NCBI RefSeq assembly: GCF_031755915.1 | Contig: NC_083387.1 | Span: 9,817,001 to 9,881,000, forward strand | Reading direction: 5' to 3' | Source of the DNA: Ziziphus jujuba | Lineage: Eukaryota; Streptophyta; Magnoliopsida; Rosales; Rhamnaceae | Length of the DNA: 64,000 nt | In this document: positions 60,375-64,000 of the stretch, piece by piece | How the letters are laid out: each line of letters opens with the position of its first letter | How positions within the stretch are numbered: position 1 is the first letter of the stretch | The notes under the pieces: generated by a model | Told to the model about the DNA's origin: nothing | Database searches by the model: none | The model's input: only the letters and a program-made list of their open reading frames with translations | Program-made: the position numbers and the translations under genes

Positions 60375-63300
60375 TGTCAGGACCCGTCCAGAATTCCTTC
60401 CCCGGAACCCTAGACAAGCCCTGATCCCAGGGAAACCCTACTGGACCCTCCAATGGAAAATCCGACAGAGCCTCCCCTAAGGGATTTACTTACCACAAAT
60501 TACCTGCACTGAAAACACACTTCTAAAAATATCCCCTTATTCCTCCCACGATACTACAAATTGATTCCACAAATTGCAGCACTTCAAAAATAAAACAAAA
60601 GCAGCAACTCAGTGCATAAAGAACAACTACACGTCCAATACAGTATACAGAGCATTATACAGATACATGTAGAATTTATAAAAATAACAGATAAGGAAGC
60701 AATACAAGTTCAAGAGGAAAAAGGGAAGAAAAACTGCTTGAACCTTCGGCAACGAACTGAGACGTTGGGTTCGCCCCGGACAATCAACGTCTCCAACCTG
60801 GACCTAGGGGAACGGAATTTAAGAGTGTGAGATGCTAACCATCTCAGTGAGTGACCCTATCTACTATACAATATAATACCACGGTAATACAGTAGATAGA
60901 TAATAATTAATTGGAAAATAATAATTTCTCTCAAAACCCTTACAATTCTCTCAGTTGGAAAAGTTCCCCTTTTAAAACATTTTCACAAAACCCTTGTACA
61001 TACTTCCCAAAAACCAAGGAACCAAACAAATTAATAAACAACAAATAAACAAATAAATACCCCAAATATAAATAAACTGCAATAAATTATAATAAATAAT
61101 TTTAGAACACCTTTGGGGTTTAAAATATTATTTGCAATTTACACCGACGCACCACACCATATACCGATGATGCCTTCCGATACCCAGCGTCCTGAGCACC
61201 GACTAGCGGGGGGGTTAAAGAGAGAAACCTGCAACGGTCACTTCGGCGTCCCGACAGTACCGCTGCTAAAACCATCAACCCGGCCAAGGAGGGGGGCGGC
61301 TGTGCACAACAATAACCTTGCCTGCCCACGGTCCAATGGCAACTCACGGGTGAAGTAATAACCGCACGCTAAACCACATAATAACCGCGTGCTACCACGT
61401 GTCCATACACCATACACCAAAACACCAATACTGTATGAGTGCGTCTAAAAATAAACATTAACAACCAACCGTACCGTTTTCCAAAATTACCGTGGGAAAT
61501 ACATTAAATTCTCACACTTACCATCCCACATATTTTTATTTAACAACCCGGTACGAAACATTGATAACCAACAAACCACGATTTCCTCGAAGTACGAGAT
61601 GCAACCATAAAAATACCGCGGGCATAATTTATAAAATTTAAACAAATATTTTCGTAAAATATTTAACACAATTATGCCCGAAAAATATTACTTAAAATCA
61701 CGTACAATTAATACCGAAACATACTTTGCTCATGCATAATAAATAAATAAAACCACAATAAAACCATAATTAAATCATACCACATGAGTCTAATTTAAAT
61801 ACCAATTAAACATAATTAATTGCCCAAAAATGATATAAAATCCAGACGCAATTAATTACTGAAAATACTTGCTCATGTGTAACAAATACCATTTAATCAC
61901 AATAAAATAATAATCGGGAATTTCTTAATGACCCCAAAATTTCATTTAGCACCAATGGGTAAATATATATATAAAATAATATTTTTCCCGATTGTATTTA
62001 AAATACGCCACATGAGCACAATTTACAGATATCCAATTAATACCACATAAATGCAATTAATTACCCCAAAAATATTTTTAAAGGTGGGTCACTCACCTGG
62101 AGCACGCAATTAACCCATGATCCACTACGGGATCAATTCCATGACTCACCAGTGCTCCTAGAACAAAATTCACAGACAGTCAAATAAATTAATATTTTAA
62201 TCGGATAAATAATACCCGGTACCGGGGGGGTCAAACACAAACTTTAACCAAAATAGGCGAATGATATACCGAATCGAAGCTCGTGGAACGAGGATCACAA
62301 ATCCGGTCTCCATCGACCCCAATTCCGCATGAGGTGGCCGAAATTTGGTCGGGAAGCTTCGACCGGTTTTGATCTTGAGGGATCTTTCAAAGGTGGGGAT
62401 TTTGGGCAATGTAACCCCGGAAATGGACTCAGAGGGGTCGAAAATAGTGGGATAGAGGTATGGGATGGGCTGGTTTGGTCGGAAACGGCGAGAATCGCCG
62501 GAAAAATTTCACCTCGCCGCCGCGACTTCGCCAGCCCGATCTGGGCGCGTCCGGCGGCGGCTGGCCGGAAATTTGGTGGCCGAGGTCGCGAGGTGGTGGG
62601 CTTGGATGGTGGCCGGCGCGTGAGGACTATGGGTGGCCGGAAAAAGTGCAGCAAGGAGAGAGAGAGGGACGGCCGGTGGGAGAAAAAAAAACAACTGTGC
62701 GTGTGTGTGTGTTTTGGTGCTCGGGGAAGAAGAAGGAAAAAAAAGGAAAAAAGAAAAGAAAAAGAAAAAAATAAAGAAATGGTGTTTTCCCACGTGGGGA
62801 AAAGAAGAAAAAGAAAAAGAAAAAGAAAAGAAAATAAAAAGAAATGGTTTTAAAATTAATTAAATAATATTAATAATAATATTATTATTTAAAATAATAA
62901 TAAAAATAATTTGATTTTTAAACATGGTTGACATGTGGCATTTCACCATGGTGACACATGATCACCTTCATTAAGCCACACGTGGTACCTCGTTACGCGT
63001 TTAAAAATAATATTAAAATAATACAGTATTTGAAAAACTCTACAGGTCCGTAACTTTCAAACCACATGTCCAAATCGGACGTGCCGCTAGTCTACGGACT
63101 CGTATCGACGAGCACTTCACAACCATGCATGAGTCAAAGCTCAACCTTGCATGAATAAAAAGTCAACTCCGGCACCCCTTGGACAGTTTGGACCTCAACT
63201 TGTTTTGCTCATAACTTTCAAACCGTAGCTCCGTTTTCAACGTGCTACCAGTCTACGAACTCGTGCCAATGTGTACTTCGTAACGGTACCTCAGTCAACC

Positions 63301-63411
63301 TAGAATTCCAATCGGGTCAAAAAGTCAACTTTTGACCCCTTGGTCAACGGTCACCGGTCAACCTCGGTTAACGTGCTAAAATTTCGACATGGTTTGGGAC
63401 GGGTTGTTACA
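60375..63411 (-). repeat. Ty3/gypsy solo LTR inserted in the copia element (3,037 bp)
   Basis: On the minus strand it starts TGTAACAACCCGTCCC at 63411 and ends GGACGGGTCCTGACA at 60375. It is flanked by perfect 5-bp target duplications CCCTA (60370-60374 and 63412-63416). Complete LTR, no internal region: a solo LTR produced by LTR-LTR recombination. It belongs to the same long-LTR family as the others in the window. Frames at 62295-62863 are readings of its GC-richer centre, not genes. Confidence 0.92.
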
Positions 63412-64000
63412 CCCTAGATCCTATACAATAGCCAACAAAATATCCACTAATGGTTTTAGGATCCAACTTCTTAATTTGGGGATTATAAATCTTTACTTCA
63501 GCTTTGCAACCCCATATTCGAAAATGATGCAAATTAGGCTTTCTCCCTGACCACAACTCAAAAGGAGTCTTAGGAACAGATTTACTTGGAACTTGATTCA
63601 AAATATAAGCAGCTGTCCTTAAAGTCTCTCCCCACAAATAATCTGGCAACCTAGAATTTGCCAACATAGACCGCACCATATCCAACAAAGTTCTATTCCT
63701 TCTCTCAGCTATGCCATTTTGCTGAGGTGTACCAAGTATCGTATATTGCGTATCAATGCGACACTCACGCAAATAAATAGCAAAAAGCCCTGGGTTCCTT
63801 CCAGTCTCATCATATCTACTATAAAACTCACCACCTCTATCAGACCTTACAGCTTTTATTTTCTTATTCTTTTGAAGCTCCATCTTTACCTTAAACTCTT
63901 TAAAGGCAACTAAAGAATCTGACTTCTCACGAATAAGCTCAACATGTCCATAACGAGAGTAATCATCAATGAAGGTAATAAAATATTTATAACCACCCAA
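63412..64000 (-). pseudogene. Ty1/copia integrase part (continues beyond window)
   Basis: Open minus-strand frame entering at the right edge: integrase core with Asp motifs ([29 protein letters not shown]), the third catalytic residue in [20 protein letters not shown], and the C-terminal [26 protein letters not shown]. It has no internal stop, but is cut off from the RT part by the solo LTR. The gag and protease parts lie outside the window. Confidence 0.92.

Overview
This is nuclear DNA from a flowering plant. It is very AT-rich, has GT-AG introns and long AT/GA microsatellites, and is dominated by Ty3/gypsy and Ty1/copia LTR retrotransposons, a CACTA transposon, foldback elements and MITEs. 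Plant gene families are present (BURP domain, casein kinase I, an OSR1/BLUS1-type kinase exon). The gene content below suggests a rosid that makes cyclopeptide alkaloids, most plausibly Rhamnaceae (Ziziphus/Ceanothus alliance). That placement is inference.

The main result is a probable ribosomal cyclopeptide cassette. (i) A two-exon gene on the minus strand at 16967-17854 encodes a secreted peptide with an 18-residue tandem repeat. Each repeat carries a hydrophobic pentapeptide ending in Tyr: mostly IIPIY, with IILIY, IIPLY and WIPIY variants. (ii) A two-exon gene on the plus strand at 40842-41814 encodes a short secreted BURP-domain protein with the complete CH-X10-CH-X25-CH-X25-CH signature and no core-peptide region of its own. 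(iii) A broken tandem copy of the BURP gene lies at 39106-39499, and a decayed block matching BURP 3' flank lies at 56640-57330. BURP proteins are copper-dependent peptide cyclases that join the Tyr (or Trp) side chain to another residue. In the 'split' form the cyclase acts in trans on a separate repeat precursor, and the products are cyclopeptide alkaloids with a Tyr-derived styrylamine. The cores here fit that chemistry: Pro or Leu two residues before Tyr as the ether-linked residue.

Layout. 1-13110: a pile-up of long-LTR (about 3 kb) Ty3/gypsy fragments of one family in both orientations, including an inverted mosaic at 5008-9935. 13111-15990: decayed kinase pieces on the minus strand (casein kinase I exons; first exon of an OSR1/BLUS1-like kinase). 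16802-17950: the repeat precursor and its promoter. 17950-30130: non-coding DNA, two related foldback elements, one solo LTR and one truncated LTR. 30340-38480: a minisatellite and a 1.3-kb tandem duplication whose second copy holds a 4.9-kb deleted CACTA transposon with CAT target duplications. 38880-42450: the BURP pseudogene and BURP gene. 43883-52278: a deleted Ty3/gypsy element with two LTRs of about 3.28 kb, the 5' one carrying a 1.1-kb TG...CA insertion. 52279-57330: non-coding DNA, an inverted-repeat element, a MITE, a copia remnant and the third BURP-flank relic. 57470-64000: a Ty1/copia element on the minus strand split by a 3.04-kb gypsy solo LTR with perfect CCCTA target duplications.

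Only two loci look like functional host protein genes: the repeat precursor (whose last two repeats lie behind one TAG) and the BURP cyclase. All positions and alignments were made by eye, so boundaries of degenerate elements are approximate unless target duplications are stated.
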